Made by a program: the position numbers and the translations under genes. The notes below the pieces were generated by a model, which saw only the letters and a list, made by a program, of their open reading frames with translations, did no database searches and was not told the origin of the DNA. Positions 1 through 8,343 of a stretch of 64,000 bases of DNA are shown here, piece after piece; within the stretch, counting starts at the first letter, position 1; each line of letters begins with the position of its first letter. The stretch lies in the NCBI RefSeq assembly GCF_002160825.1, contig NZ_NFLI01000005.1, forward strand, positions 62,001-126,000, in the 5' to 3' direction. The DNA comes from Lachnoclostridium sp. An131. Lineage in GTDB: Bacteria > Bacillota > Clostridia > Lachnospirales > Lachnospiraceae.

Positions 1-1157
1 GAGGAGGTGTGCCCGTAGCCGCCGTCCTCAATCAGCCGCTCAGACATTTCAAGAGCTGTCTCAAAATCCTTCGCCTTGTAAAGCGCCAGCACCGGAGAAA
101 GCTTTTCATGGGCGAAGGGCTCGGAACTATCCACGGAAGTCACCTCGCCAATCAGAATCTTGGTATCCTTCGGCACTTCAAAGCCTGCGATCTCTGCGAT
201 TTTGTGTGCAGGCTGGCCCACGATTTTCGGGTTGACCGTACCGGCCTCTGTCAAAATAATCGCGCGCATCTTCGCCATCTCTTCCTCATTCAGAATGTGG
301 CAGCCGCGCTTTTCGAACTCCGCGCGCACCTTATCATAAATATCCTCTATCGCCGTCACAGATTGTTCAGAAGCGCATATCATACCGTTGTCAAAGGTCT
401 TGGAGTGAATCACAGAATACACTGCCAGCTGAATATCACAGCTGCTGTCCATGATAACAGGCGTATTTCCCGGGCCCACGCCAATGGCCGGTTTCCCGGA
501 GGAATAGGCTGCCTTCACCATTCCGGGACCCCCAGTCGCCAGAATCACATCCGCAGAACGCATCAGCTCGTTGGACAGCTCCAGAGTCGGATTCTCAATA
601 CAGTCAATCAGTCCCTTGGGCGCTCCTGCCGCCTCCGCCGCTTCACGCACGATGCGCGCCGCCTCTGCCGTACACTTCTTTGCCCGGGGATGGGGGCTGA
701 TGAGGATCGCGTTTCGCGTCTTCAGGCAAATCAGGCATTTGAAAATGGCAGTCGAGGTAGGATTCGTCGTCGGAATGATCGCTCCTACCAGCCCCATAGG
801 CTCCGCAATTTTCTTGATTCCATAGGAGGTATCTTCCTCGATTACGCCGCAGGTCTTTACATTCTTGTAGGAATTGTAAATATACTCAGCCGCATAATGA
901 TTCTTGATCACTTTGTCTTCCACGACGCCCATGCCAGTCTCTTCCACTGCCATCTTTGCAAGCGGAATCCGCTGCTTATTGGCTGCCATAGCCGCCTCAA
1001 AGAAAATTCTGTCGACCTGTTCCTGAGTAAACGCCGCAAATGCTCTCTGCGCCTCCCGCATCTGTGCGATTTTCTGCTGAAGCTTCTCTACATCCGTCAT
1101 CGCCGCCTGCTCCTGCGAAGCCTGAGCTGCCTGCATCTTTTCTTCCTGTCTGCTCAT
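1..1157 (-). CDS. adhE: AdhE-type CoA-acylating aldehyde dehydrogenase, 3' end outside window
   Basis: The first 385 codons are visible. The protein matches the aldehyde dehydrogenase half of bifunctional AdhE, which reduces acetyl-CoA to acetaldehyde with NADH. Visible motifs include FTQEQVDRIFF, IPTTNPTSTAIFK, the glycine-rich ILATGGPGMVKAAYSSGKP, and the catalytic cysteine in DNGMICASEQSV. The start at 1157 has AGGAGGG seven bases upstream. The window ends inside the aldehyde domain, so I cannot see whether an iron alcohol dehydrogenase domain follows (full AdhE) or whether the protein is a single-domain enzyme. It is divided from the next minus-strand operon by the terminator at 1561-1601 and has its own AT-rich promoter region with two Rex-like operators. 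Confidence 0.88.
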   Translation of the reverse strand, partial: MSRQEEKMQAAQASQEQAAMTDVEKLQQKIAQMREAQRAFAAFTQEQVDRIFFEAAMAANKQRIPLAKMAVEETGMGVVEDKVIKNHYAAEYIYNSYKNVKTCGVIEEDTSYGIKKIAEPMGLVGAIIPTTNPTSTAIFKCLICLKTRNAILISPHPRAKKCTAEAARIVREAAEAAGAPKGLIDCIENPTLELSNELMRSADVILATGGPGMVKAAYSSGKPAIGVGPGNTPVIMDSSCDIQLAVYSVIHSKTFDNGMICASEQSVTAIEDIYDKVRAEFEKRGCHILNEEEMAKMRAIILTEAGTVNPKIVGQPAHKIAEIAGFEVPKDTKILIGEVTSVDSSEPFAHEKLSPVLALYKAKDFETALEMSERLIEDGGYGHTS

Positions 1158-1251
1158 ACGAACCCTCCTTAACTGTCTGAACCTCTGGTCTGCTGTCTGC
1201 CGCGTCCGGATACAAGCTGACCTTTTACTTTCCAATGCGCTTCCTAATATT

Positions 1252-1285
1252 GTTAATTAATTAACATCTTCGTTAATATATTAAC
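1252..1285 (-). promoter_or_regulatory. Two tandem Rex-like operators upstream of adhE
   Basis: Two perfect 14-base palindromes, GTTAATTAATTAAC (1252-1265) and GTTAATATATTAAC (1272-1285), have centres 20 bases apart. Both fit the core of the Firmicute Rex operator TTGTTAANNNNTTAACAA, and the first also keeps the flanking AA on one side. They lie about 95-130 bases upstream of the adhE start in an AT-rich region. Rex represses fermentative dehydrogenases when NADH/NAD+ is low, so the position fits. No rex gene is in the window. Confidence 0.72.
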
Positions 1286-1560
1286 ATTGATGCTCTTATA
1301 TGTAAATTGGCAATATTGCAAAAATTTTTAAATTTATCTATAATTTTTTGAACATTTTTTATATTTATAATAAGAAAATAATTTTACAGATTTTCTCTTT
1401 TTATTTTACAGTTTTATCTGCTTTCCGGGCCTATTCCCAAAAACACCGGAATAAGACTACAAGGCCTTAGACTCTCCCGGCGGTTGCCTAATGGGCGCGC
1501 AGGCAGCAAGCCAAGCAAGTGATCCGGTCTGTATCCGCCCGCCCCAATGTCCGCAGAAAT
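1286..1560. other. AT-rich intergenic region, probable adhE promoter
   Basis: This stretch holds no credible gene. It is strongly AT-rich between about 1290 and 1420. On the minus strand TTGCAA near 1317-1322, followed by TATAAG/TAAGAG-like hexamers near 1295-1301, is a possible promoter, but spacing is not ideal. The short open frames across 1414-1744 run through the terminator and the end of the neighbouring gene and look like chance. Confidence 0.4.
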
Positions 1561-1601
1561 AAAAAAAGGCCCGAAAATCAGATTCATCCAATCTTCGAGC
1601 C
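1561..1601 (-). terminator. Rho-independent terminator of the ROK-linked catabolic operon
   Basis: Read on the minus strand, GGCTCGAAGAT pairs with ATTTTCGGGCC (11 pairs, two G-U) around a 12-base loop, followed by seven T. It lies 45 bases after the alcohol dehydrogenase stop codon and closes the operon. Confidence 0.88.
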
Positions 1602-1646
1602 CCCGCAGGCATGTTTCGCAGCTTCCTAGCTGCATAATATGATTGA

Positions 1647-2720
1647 TTAAAATTTAAACGCCACCTTAAAATCTCCGTCTTTTCCTGTCGCTTTGTCAAA
1701 GGCTTCCTTCCAGTCATCCAGGCTGTAAACTGCCGATACCACACCGTCGCCCTTCAGATCGCCATTTGCCAGATGCTCGATGACATAGGGGAAGCAATAG
1801 GGAGACAGATGAGATCCCAGCACATCCAGCTCTTTTCCATCACCAATGATGCTCCAGTCTATCGTTGCAGGACTTCCAAAGACGCTGAACTCCACAAAAC
1901 GTCCCAGCTTGCGAATCATCTGCAGTCCCTGCTCCACGCTTGACGGATGGCCTGTCGCCTCTATGTAAATATCGCAGCCATAGCCTCCTGTCAGCTCCTT
2001 CACTTTGGCAACGACGTCCTCCTTCCCCGGATTCATCACCAGATCCGCGCCGAACTCCTTTGCCTTTTCCAGCCGCTCGTCTTTCATATCAAGGACAATC
2101 AGCTTTTCAGGATTCAGACGGCTCGCATACGTGATCATACCCAGACCAAGGGTTCCGGCTCCGGAGATCACCACCACATCTTCACTCTTGATCTGCGCCC
2201 GGTCCACACAGTGCTTTGAGCAGGCGAAGGGCTCAATCAGAAGCGCCGTCTCCAGAGGCATATCCTTCGGCACCTTATGAAGCACAGCTGTCTTCGGATA
2301 ACGTACATACTCTGCCATGCCGCCGTTGTTCTCCTTCTGGAAACCGAAGGTCGCATGGGGTTCACACATCCAGTAACGTCCGGATTTGCAGAATTTGCAT
2401 TCTCCGCAGGGCACGATCTGATCTGCCGTAATCCGATCCCCGATCTCATATCCCTTCACGTTCTTTCCCATTTTTACCACATGTCCCAGGAATTCATGGC
2501 CGGGAATAAAGGGCGGCCGTACCCAGGCCGGATCCTTTTCATTTCCCCAGAAGCGCTCCGCGCCGTGCATGCACTTCAGATCTCCTGCACAGATGCCGCA
2601 GGCCTCTGTCTTGATAATAATATCGTCGTCTCCGCACTCAGGCACCGGGAAATCCTCCACCAGCCTGTACTCATCCTTACTGAAAGCAACCAGGGCTTTC
2701 ATTACTTTGGGCAGTTCCAT
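1647..2720 (-). CDS. Zinc-dependent medium-chain alcohol (polyol) dehydrogenase
   Basis: This 357-residue protein belongs to the MDR family of threonine/sorbitol-type dehydrogenases, oxidising a secondary alcohol with NAD(P)+. The catalytic zinc site is CGICAGD (C44) and GHE (H75, E76). The structural zinc has four cysteines, C105, C108, C111 and C119. The Rossmann motif is GAGTLGLG near residue 193. An upstream in-frame ATG at 2738 exists, but the start at 2720 has GAGGAGGA at good spacing. It is the last gene of the operon, 27 bases after an FAD oxidoreductase, so it probably handles an alcohol or ketone intermediate of the same pathway. The substrate cannot be read from the sequence. Confidence 0.85.
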   Translation of the reverse strand: MELPKVMKALVAFSKDEYRLVEDFPVPECGDDDIIIKTEACGICAGDLKCMHGAERFWGNEKDPAWVRPPFIPGHEFLGHVVKMGKNVKGYEIGDRITADQIVPCGECKFCKSGRYWMCEPHATFGFQKENNGGMAEYVRYPKTAVLHKVPKDMPLETALLIEPFACSKHCVDRAQIKSEDVVVISGAGTLGLGMITYASRLNPEKLIVLDMKDERLEKAKEFGADLVMNPGKEDVVAKVKELTGGYGCDIYIEATGHPSSVEQGLQMIRKLGRFVEFSVFGSPATIDWSIIGDGKELDVLGSHLSPYCFPYVIEHLANGDLKGDGVVSAVYSLDDWKEAFDKATGKDGDFKVAFKF

Positions 2721-2746
2721 GTTCAATCTCCTCCTCAATCTTATTT

Positions 2747-3005
2747 TTTATACGTCCAAAATTGCCTTCTGCTCCAGCAGATGCTTCCGGAGCTCCTGTA
2801 CATCCACTTCCTTCGGGAGCTTTCCTTCCGACACTGCCATCGCAGCTGCTTCTCCTGCCGCCTGGCCTGCTGCCATGCAGACATTCATAATTCTTGTGGC
2901 TCCAAAGGTGACAGGATCGACGCTGATATCGCGTCCGGCCATCATCAGGTTGCTGATATCCTTTGAAACCAGGCACAGATAGGGGATTCCAAATGGCTCC
3001 TCGAT
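2747..3005 (-). repeat. Near-identical 259-base block shared by the two FAD genes (copy A)
   Basis: Bases 2747-3005 match 4119-4377 with three differences by eye, all transitions. The block covers the C-terminal roughly 85 codons and the stop codon of each FAD gene and ends abruptly; outside it the paralogues diverge clearly. This is the pattern of recent gene conversion or a partial tandem duplication. Confidence 0.95.
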
Positions 3006-4106
3006 AGACACCCGGTATGTTCCCTCTCCCGCTCCATTGTGAATGTCGATAAAGTATCCACAGAGCGCTACCGTATCCTCCGGCCTTTTCCCCGCCACAG
3101 CATCCTCATGAGAAAGCATTTTTATTCCCTTTACTCTGCGGCTTTCCCTCACGCCGATAGAGGAATTTACAGAGGCCAGGTAACAGTTCTCGAAGCCCGG
3201 AACATGCTTCCGGAACATTTCCATCAGCTTTGGAATCTGAAGATGGGCTTCCATTTCCCCATTGCTCAGGTCACGGACATCAGAACCATCGAAATTCAAC
3301 AGGCGGATGGTATTTATTGCGGCTTCTCCAGGAATCGGCTGACGGATAAAAATCACTGTCTCCCTGTCTACCGGACACTCACCCTTCTCTCTCAGCTTCT
3401 CCAGCATATGATGCATGCCAAGGAAAATAAAGCCTTTCGTCCTTCTGAAAAATTCTGCATTGTAGCCCTCTTCTATGTTGTCCAGCACATCATACGGAAG
3501 CTCCTCGGGATGCTGTTCTATAAAATCACAGAATTTGTCAAAATCGATGCCTCCCAGGTTGAACATCAGCGTGGGCGGCTGCATCACTCCCTGTCCGTTT
3601 CCCTTTTCCGTCTCTGCTCCCGCAAGCACTGCCAAATCACCGTCTCCGGTAGCGTCGATAAAGATATCCGCAGAGATCTCTATCCTCTGCCCTTTTCCCG
3701 AGACAACGACTGAGCGAATCTGCCCAGCCTCTGTTCTGGCGCTGCTCAGCTCGCAATGCATAAGCAGATCCACTCCAGCCTCTTTCACCATCTCGAAGCA
3801 CAGAATGCGGGAGTAATACGGATGCACGGCGGTCGTTGACTGATGATGCGGACAGTACTCATGTCCATAGGAGGCTCCAGCCGCCTGAAGGCGATCCACA
3901 AACTCCTGAGCAAATCCTCCTATCACCTGTCTGCCTTTCAGATCCCAGAAGGCCAGAAACGGCAGGCCGCTTCCCAGCTGTCCGCCGAGATAGCCGTTTC
4001 TTTCCACGAGCAATACCTCTGCGCCCGCGCGTGCCGCTGTCACTGCGGCAGCGATTCCGCCCGGCCCTCCGCCAATCACTACGATGTCTTTCTCCAACCG
4101 TTCCAT
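2748..4106 (-). CDS. FAD-dependent oxidoreductase (PF12831 type), copy 2
   Basis: This 452-residue flavoprotein opens with the dinucleotide-binding motif VVIGGGPGGIAAAVTAARAG and continues with LVERNGYLGGQLGSG, typical of the FAD_oxidored family. The FAD-contact motif FIDATGDGDLA is near residues 150-160. The start at 4106 has GAGAGGTGG upstream; a longer open frame runs into the previous gene and is not used. It is closely related along its length to the gene at 4120-5484, but its last 80 or so codons are almost base-for-base identical (see repeat 2747-3005). No membrane segment or signal peptide was seen. The reaction is unknown. Two paralogous subunits may form a complex or act on successive substrates. 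Confidence 0.83.
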   Translation of the reverse strand: MERLEKDIVVIGGGPGGIAAAVTAARAGAEVLLVERNGYLGGQLGSGLPFLAFWDLKGRQVIGGFAQEFVDRLQAAGASYGHEYCPHHQSTTAVHPYYSRILCFEMVKEAGVDLLMHCELSSARTEAGQIRSVVVSGKGQRIEISADIFIDATGDGDLAVLAGAETEKGNGQGVMQPPTLMFNLGGIDFDKFCDFIEQHPEELPYDVLDNIEEGYNAEFFRRTKGFIFLGMHHMLEKLREKGECPVDRETVIFIRQPIPGEAAINTIRLLNFDGSDVRDLSNGEMEAHLQIPKLMEMFRKHVPGFENCYLASVNSSIGVRESRRVKGIKMLSHEDAVAGKRPEDTVALCGYFIDIHNGAGEGTYRVSIEEPFGIPYLCLVSKDISNLMMAGRDISVDPVTFGATRIMNVCMAAGQAAGEAAAMAVSEGKLPKEVDVQELRKHLLEQKAILDV

Positions 4107-4118
4107 AAGCCACCTCTC

Positions 4119-4377
4119 TTTATACGTCCAAAATTGCCTTCTGCTCCAGCAGATGCTTCCGGAGCTCCTGCACATCCACTTCCTTCGGGAGCTTTCCTTC
4201 CGACACCGCCATCGCAGCTGCTTCTCCTGCCGCCTGGCCTGCTGCCATGCAGACATTCATAATTCTTGTGGCTCCAAAGGTGACAGGATCGACGCTGATA
4301 TCGCGTCCGGCCATCATCAGGTTGCTGATATCCTTTGAAACCAGGCACAGATAGGGGATTCCAAACGGCTCCTCGAT
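4119..4377 (-). repeat. Near-identical 259-base block shared by the two FAD genes (copy B)
   Basis: Partner of 2747-3005, offset 1372 bases, same orientation. Recombination between the copies would delete one FAD gene and leave one intact hybrid reading frame. Confidence 0.95.
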
Positions 4378-5484
4378 CCGGATTCCGGTAGTATCTTCCC
4401 CGGCCCCGTTATGAATATCCAGGAAGTAGCTGCACAGCGCAATCGTATCATCCGGCTTCAGCCCCTTCAGACAGTCATGATAATCCAGCATCTTCTCACC
4501 CACGATACGGCGGCTTTCGCGAACGCCGATGCAGGAATTGATGGAGGTAAGATAGCAGTTTTCAAATCCCGGCACATAGTTCCGGAACATATCAATCAGA
4601 AGCGGAATCTGCAGGTGCGCTTCCATCTCGCCGCTGCTTAAGTCATGCACATCAGAGCCGTCAAAGTTCAGCAGACGGATGGTATTGACCGCGACTTCCC
4701 CGGGAATCGGCTGGCGGATGAAGATAATCGTGTCTCTGGCCACCGGGCATTTTCCTTCCTCACGCAGTCTTTTTAAAAGCTTCTGCATGCCAAAGAATAC
4801 GAAGCTGGGATTATTCCGGAAAAAGTCTGCGTCATAGCCTTCCCGCAGATTCTGCATGTTCAGTCCGTAGGGCAGCTCCTCCGGATGCTTCTCAATAAAA
4901 TCATAGAATTCCTCAAAATTGATTCCTGCCAGATTGAACATCAGGGTAGGCGGCTGCATCACATGAGTATCGTCCTGTCCCTTGTGGCACTCGGCTCCTG
5001 CCATATACCCCAGATCACCGTCTCCGGTTCCGTCGATAAAGACGTCTGCCTGCAGCTCTACATGGAATCCCTTTCCTGTGACGGTCACAGACTCTATCCT
5101 GCCGTCCTTCACCTTGACATCCGTCAGCTCACTGTGAAGCAGAATCTCCACGCCCGCCTCCTTCACTATCTGAAACGCGATGATCCGGGCATAAAACGGA
5201 TGTATCAATGTAGTGGAAAGATGGAAGGGACAATACGCATGCCCATAGGTCCCCTGCACCTTAGCCAGCCTGTCTACAAATTCCTGGGCGATGCCTCCGA
5301 TGACCTGACGCTTCTTCCAGTCCAGGAAAGCCAGAAACGGCAGGCCGCTTCCCAGCTGTCCGCCGAGATAGCCGTTGCGCTCCACCAGAAGAACACTCTT
5401 TCCTGCCCGCGCCGCTGTCACGGCTGCCGCGAGGCCGCCCGGGCCTCCGCCGATCACTACGATATCTTTCTTCATCTGTTCCAT
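4120..5484 (-). CDS. FAD-dependent oxidoreductase (PF12831 type), copy 1
   Basis: This 454-residue paralogue of the next gene has the FAD motif VVIGGGPGGLAAAVTAARAG at residues 10-29, LVERNGYLGGQ, and FIDGTGDGDLGYMAG. Two starts are possible. The ATG at 5490 overlaps the upstream stop as ATGA but lies only two bases from the AGGAG site. The ATG at 5484 lies eight bases from it, so I prefer 5484. Coupling to the HExxH gene upstream is evident. The C-terminus is the conserved block shared with the neighbouring gene. Function is inferred only as a flavin-dependent redox step in the ROK-linked pathway. Confidence 0.83.
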   Translation of the reverse strand: MEQMKKDIVVIGGGPGGLAAAVTAARAGKSVLLVERNGYLGGQLGSGLPFLAFLDWKKRQVIGGIAQEFVDRLAKVQGTYGHAYCPFHLSTTLIHPFYARIIAFQIVKEAGVEILLHSELTDVKVKDGRIESVTVTGKGFHVELQADVFIDGTGDGDLGYMAGAECHKGQDDTHVMQPPTLMFNLAGINFEEFYDFIEKHPEELPYGLNMQNLREGYDADFFRNNPSFVFFGMQKLLKRLREEGKCPVARDTIIFIRQPIPGEVAVNTIRLLNFDGSDVHDLSSGEMEAHLQIPLLIDMFRNYVPGFENCYLTSINSCIGVRESRRIVGEKMLDYHDCLKGLKPDDTIALCSYFLDIHNGAGEDTTGIRIEEPFGIPYLCLVSKDISNLMMAGRDISVDPVTFGATRIMNVCMAAGQAAGEAAAMAVSEGKLPKEVDVQELRKHLLEQKAILDV

Positions 5485-5486
5485 TG

Positions 5487-6023
5487 TCATTGCTCCTTTC
5501 TTTTTTCAAAATAGGTACGGGCAAAGCCGTGCGCTCCGATTTCCGAGAGAGCCCGGATTCCCGAGCTGGCCAAAGTCAGCCTTCCAATCCGCAGAGTGGG
5601 AACCATATACAGCTTTGAGGTCTCGCCAAGCCTGGTACATTCCAGAAAGTGAAAAAACTCATGTGCACTCACCAGCTCCTGGGCCTCCTCAAAAGGCAGC
5701 TCATTGGCCTGCGCCCATTTTTTTATGGATCCCTGGTAAAGAATCATTTTGTTTTCCCGGACGCTGTATTCTCCAAAGGTACGGAGAGCGGCATTGACCT
5801 TCTCTTCCTCTGCATACTTAAGCTTCAGGCCTTCTTTTCCGGCAATCTCCGGAAGCTTCATTCCCGGATACTGTTCCAGAATCTCACAGGCAGCCTTTCT
5901 GCCCCTTTCCCAGGCCATATCGCAGATTGCCTCCCTGTCCTCCTCCGGAATCCTGTGATACAAAATATCTCTTTTCAGTTCCTCCCTGGATTCCAGCCTG
6001 TCTGGAAACGGAAATGCGCGCAT
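5487..6023 (-). CDS. Small cytosolic HExxH (putative zinc-dependent) protein, unknown family
   Basis: This 178-residue protein has no signal peptide or membrane segment. It contains HEFFH at residues 121-125, a zincin-type metal motif, and a possible third ligand E161 in SEIGAHGFARTYF. I do not recognise the family; the motif recalls ImmA/IrrE-like small metalloproteins, but there is no helix-turn-helix partner. Its ATG directly follows the TAA of the HyuA-type gene, with AGAGGGG as ribosome site inside that gene's end, and its own stop overlaps the next ATG. Such coupling implies a role in the same pathway or complex, as a metal-dependent hydrolase or an accessory protein. The enzymatic role is not shown. 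Confidence 0.7.
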   Translation of the reverse strand: MRAFPFPDRLESREELKRDILYHRIPEEDREAICDMAWERGRKAACEILEQYPGMKLPEIAGKEGLKLKYAEEEKVNAALRTFGEYSVRENKMILYQGSIKKWAQANELPFEEAQELVSAHEFFHFLECTRLGETSKLYMVPTLRIGRLTLASSGIRALSEIGAHGFARTYFEKRKEQ

Positions 6024-8183
6024 TTAACCCCTCTCATTCTCTGTAGTCCGCGTACAAATCAAGATCAGCTTCTCATCTCCCGGCACATTCTGGAGCTCCA
6101 CCTCGCAAAGGGACAGAATCTGGCTGTCACTCTGCATGCCGGCAAAATCAATGATTCTCTTTCCGGCAACAACATAGATGTTTGGAATCTCAGCGCCGCC
6201 GTCGGCATGGACTGTATATTCATTCAGAAGATGCTTTACCTTCGCCCGCCATTCGGAAGCCTGACATTCCAATACTGCCGCATTCTTCCTCTGGAGCCGG
6301 ATGACCCCGTCTTTGTCTATCAGGCGCAGCATCGTAACCTTCTTCTTGAAGAACAGCATGGTCTTCATCGTGGTGTGGTACACAAAAGCCTTCATAAGAC
6401 CGTTATCTGCTGCCTTTTCCATCTCGTCGGGAGATGCTCCCACCGATTTAGCAGCGATTTCCGCAAGCTCACAGTCTGTCTTTCCGCTTCCTGCCAGCTC
6501 CTTTGCACGAAGCTCTGTGGTTCCTATGGCGATGGCACGTACCTTATTCTGCTGGGTATCCACCTCGATGCGGACCTCTACCGTATCCGGATTCGCACCC
6601 GATTTTACAGCCTTCTGAATCGCTTCGTAGCGGAGCGCCAGGATATCCTTTTCCGTCGGATTCTGGATCGTCCTCTCTACCATATCGCGCACCATAGCGA
6701 GAGCCACACCGATAGGAGAAATAACTGCAGCATTCCGGGCAATCTTAAAGTTTACGCCAAATTCCTCTGCGATATGGGGAACCACGCTGGCGGCTCCGCC
6801 CCCTCCGCCTACAAAGGTCAGCGTCTTCTTGTCCAGTCCATAATCGCGGATAAAGCTTTCGACTACCTTTCCGTTTTTCTGGGCCGCAAGATGCAGCGCC
6901 TGTTTTGCTGTCTCCTCTACCGTCAGTCCCATGTTGTCAGCCAGAGGCTTCCATGCCTTCTTTGCCGCCTCCACATTGCCGTACGCGTAATTATCCTTCT
7001 GTACATAGCCTGCAATGTTTGCCGCTCCGGACAGTGTCAATGCAAACTTTTTCCCGTTTTTGCATTCTACATATGCGTATGCAGGATCTCCCTCTTTGGG
7101 ATGAACTTCTTTCAGGACAGGCTCATCCATGTCCTCTGTGTCTGTGTACACCTCATAGGCCAGGTTCGCGATATGGGAGCTTCTGGGGCCTACATTTACG
7201 ATTTTTCCGCCTTTAATCTCGATCATGCTTCCGCCGCCGATTCCGACCGTCCGCACATCCAGAGAGTTCACATACGTCTTGTGGCCGCCGACCTCTGCAT
7301 ACTTGATTACCACATTTCCATCCTTTACGCAGGAAATATCGGTACTGGTTCCGCCTACTTCCATAAAGATGCCGTCTGTCAGCTTTTCATACATCAGGGC
7401 TCCGGCCACTCCTGCCGCCGGTCCGGACAGGATCGTAAGAATGGGCCTGCTTCTCACCTCGTCTACCGTCATAACGCCGCCGTCGCAGCGCATTACCATC
7501 AGAGGCGCCTTAATCTGTGCGTTTTTGATGGAGTCCTCCGTCATATTCGCCACTTCCAGCATCTTCGGCAGAATACTGCCGTTGATGACAGCCGTCCTGG
7601 TCCTGACCTTCAGCCCGTACAGCTTCGATACGTCATTGCCTGCCGTAGCCGGGAATCCCTTCCCGCTGCACAGAGCAACTACCTTATTTTCATTGGCAGG
7701 ATCATCCACACTGAAGGCCTCTGTCACAACCATGGACTGGGCGCCCTTTTCCTTCAGCCTGTCCAGCGCCTCCCCGGCATTTGCCTCCAGCATATCCGGA
7801 TTTCCGGTATTCACATACTCATTTTCTGTGTAAAGGAACTTTCCCGGAGCAAGCTCAATATTTCCAATGTTTGTATCCGCCTTTGACTTTGCACCCTGAA
7901 TTCCGGTTCCCAGTGTCAGGATACCTACCTTCGCCACATCGCCCTCCAGAAGAGCGTTTGTGGCCTGCGTCGTACCGTGAGCGATAAACACAACGTCCTC
8001 CGGCTTCACATTGCATTCTTCCATCGCTTTGTGCAGCACCTGAATGATGCCTGCAGCTACACCTTCCTTCGCCTCATGAGTCGTCGGAATTTTTGCGCTG
8101 CCGATCAGTTCAAAGGTATCATTGTCGATCACTACAGCATCCGTAAAAGTGCCGCCTACATCGATTCCAATCCTTACTTTCAT
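6024..8183 (-). CDS. Hydantoinase/oxoprolinase-type (HyuA-like) protein
   Basis: This 719-residue protein has the Hydant_A_N start IGIDVGGTFTDAVV (ASKHA phosphate loop at residues 8-15), HGTTQATNALLEG near 69-81, and the Hydantoinase_A core with MRCDGGVM, ILSGPAAGVAGAL and GGTSTDIS. Family members use ATP to open cyclic amides (5-oxoproline, N-methylhydantoin) or act in acetone/acetophenone carboxylases. Most need a HyuB partner; none is encoded here. The C-terminal 200 residues differ from classical HyuA. It follows the transporter after a 160-base gap holding a palindrome and a hairpin. ATP-driven activation of the transported substrate is a reasonable inference. Confidence 0.82.
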   Translation of the reverse strand: MKVRIGIDVGGTFTDAVVIDNDTFELIGSAKIPTTHEAKEGVAAGIIQVLHKAMEECNVKPEDVVFIAHGTTQATNALLEGDVAKVGILTLGTGIQGAKSKADTNIGNIELAPGKFLYTENEYVNTGNPDMLEANAGEALDRLKEKGAQSMVVTEAFSVDDPANENKVVALCSGKGFPATAGNDVSKLYGLKVRTRTAVINGSILPKMLEVANMTEDSIKNAQIKAPLMVMRCDGGVMTVDEVRSRPILTILSGPAAGVAGALMYEKLTDGIFMEVGGTSTDISCVKDGNVVIKYAEVGGHKTYVNSLDVRTVGIGGGSMIEIKGGKIVNVGPRSSHIANLAYEVYTDTEDMDEPVLKEVHPKEGDPAYAYVECKNGKKFALTLSGAANIAGYVQKDNYAYGNVEAAKKAWKPLADNMGLTVEETAKQALHLAAQKNGKVVESFIRDYGLDKKTLTFVGGGGGAASVVPHIAEEFGVNFKIARNAAVISPIGVALAMVRDMVERTIQNPTEKDILALRYEAIQKAVKSGANPDTVEVRIEVDTQQNKVRAIAIGTTELRAKELAGSGKTDCELAEIAAKSVGASPDEMEKAADNGLMKAFVYHTTMKTMLFFKKKVTMLRLIDKDGVIRLQRKNAAVLECQASEWRAKVKHLLNEYTVHADGGAEIPNIYVVAGKRIIDFAGMQSDSQILSLCEVELQNVPGDEKLILICTRTTENERG

Positions 8184-8216
8184 ACGCTTTTACTCCTCAC
8201 CTTATTGTTTAAAACC

Positions 8217-8232
8217 ACAGCAGGCCTGCTGT
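8217..8232. promoter_or_regulatory. Perfect 16-base palindrome before the HyuA-type gene
   Basis: ACAGCAGGCCTGCTGT is a perfect inverted repeat 34 bases upstream of the HyuA-type start, inside the operon. It could be a protein-binding site or a short intercistronic mRNA hairpin. Confidence 0.5.
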
Positions 8233-8309
8233 AATACCAGCGCCGCGGTTCCGAAAAGTAAAACGGATGTATGAGACCCGCTTTACCTGCATTTACCTGA
8301 ATATTCTGT

Positions 8310-8336
8310 GCCGGGCCTGCTTCCCGCAGACCCGGC
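8310..8336 (-). other. GC-rich intercistronic hairpin after the transporter gene
   Basis: On the minus strand GCCGGGTCTGC pairs with GCAGGCCCGGC around GGGAA (11 pairs, one G-U). No T run follows, so it is more likely an mRNA 3'-end stabiliser or partial attenuator that lowers expression of downstream enzymes relative to the transporter. Confidence 0.6.
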
Positions 8337-8343
8337 GTCTGCC

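Noticed and set aside
9-1172. 387-codon plus-strand frame at the window start
   Set aside because: Antisense shadow of the aldehyde dehydrogenase, which has clear catalytic motifs.
1414-1744. Two short minus-strand frames next to the alcohol dehydrogenase
   Set aside because: They cross the terminator and the real gene end and have no ribosome site or protein-like pattern.
5649-7886. Open frame of 745 codons on the plus strand
   Set aside because: It runs antisense to the HyuA-type gene and the HExxH gene, lacks family motifs, and is explained by codon bias of the real minus-strand genes.
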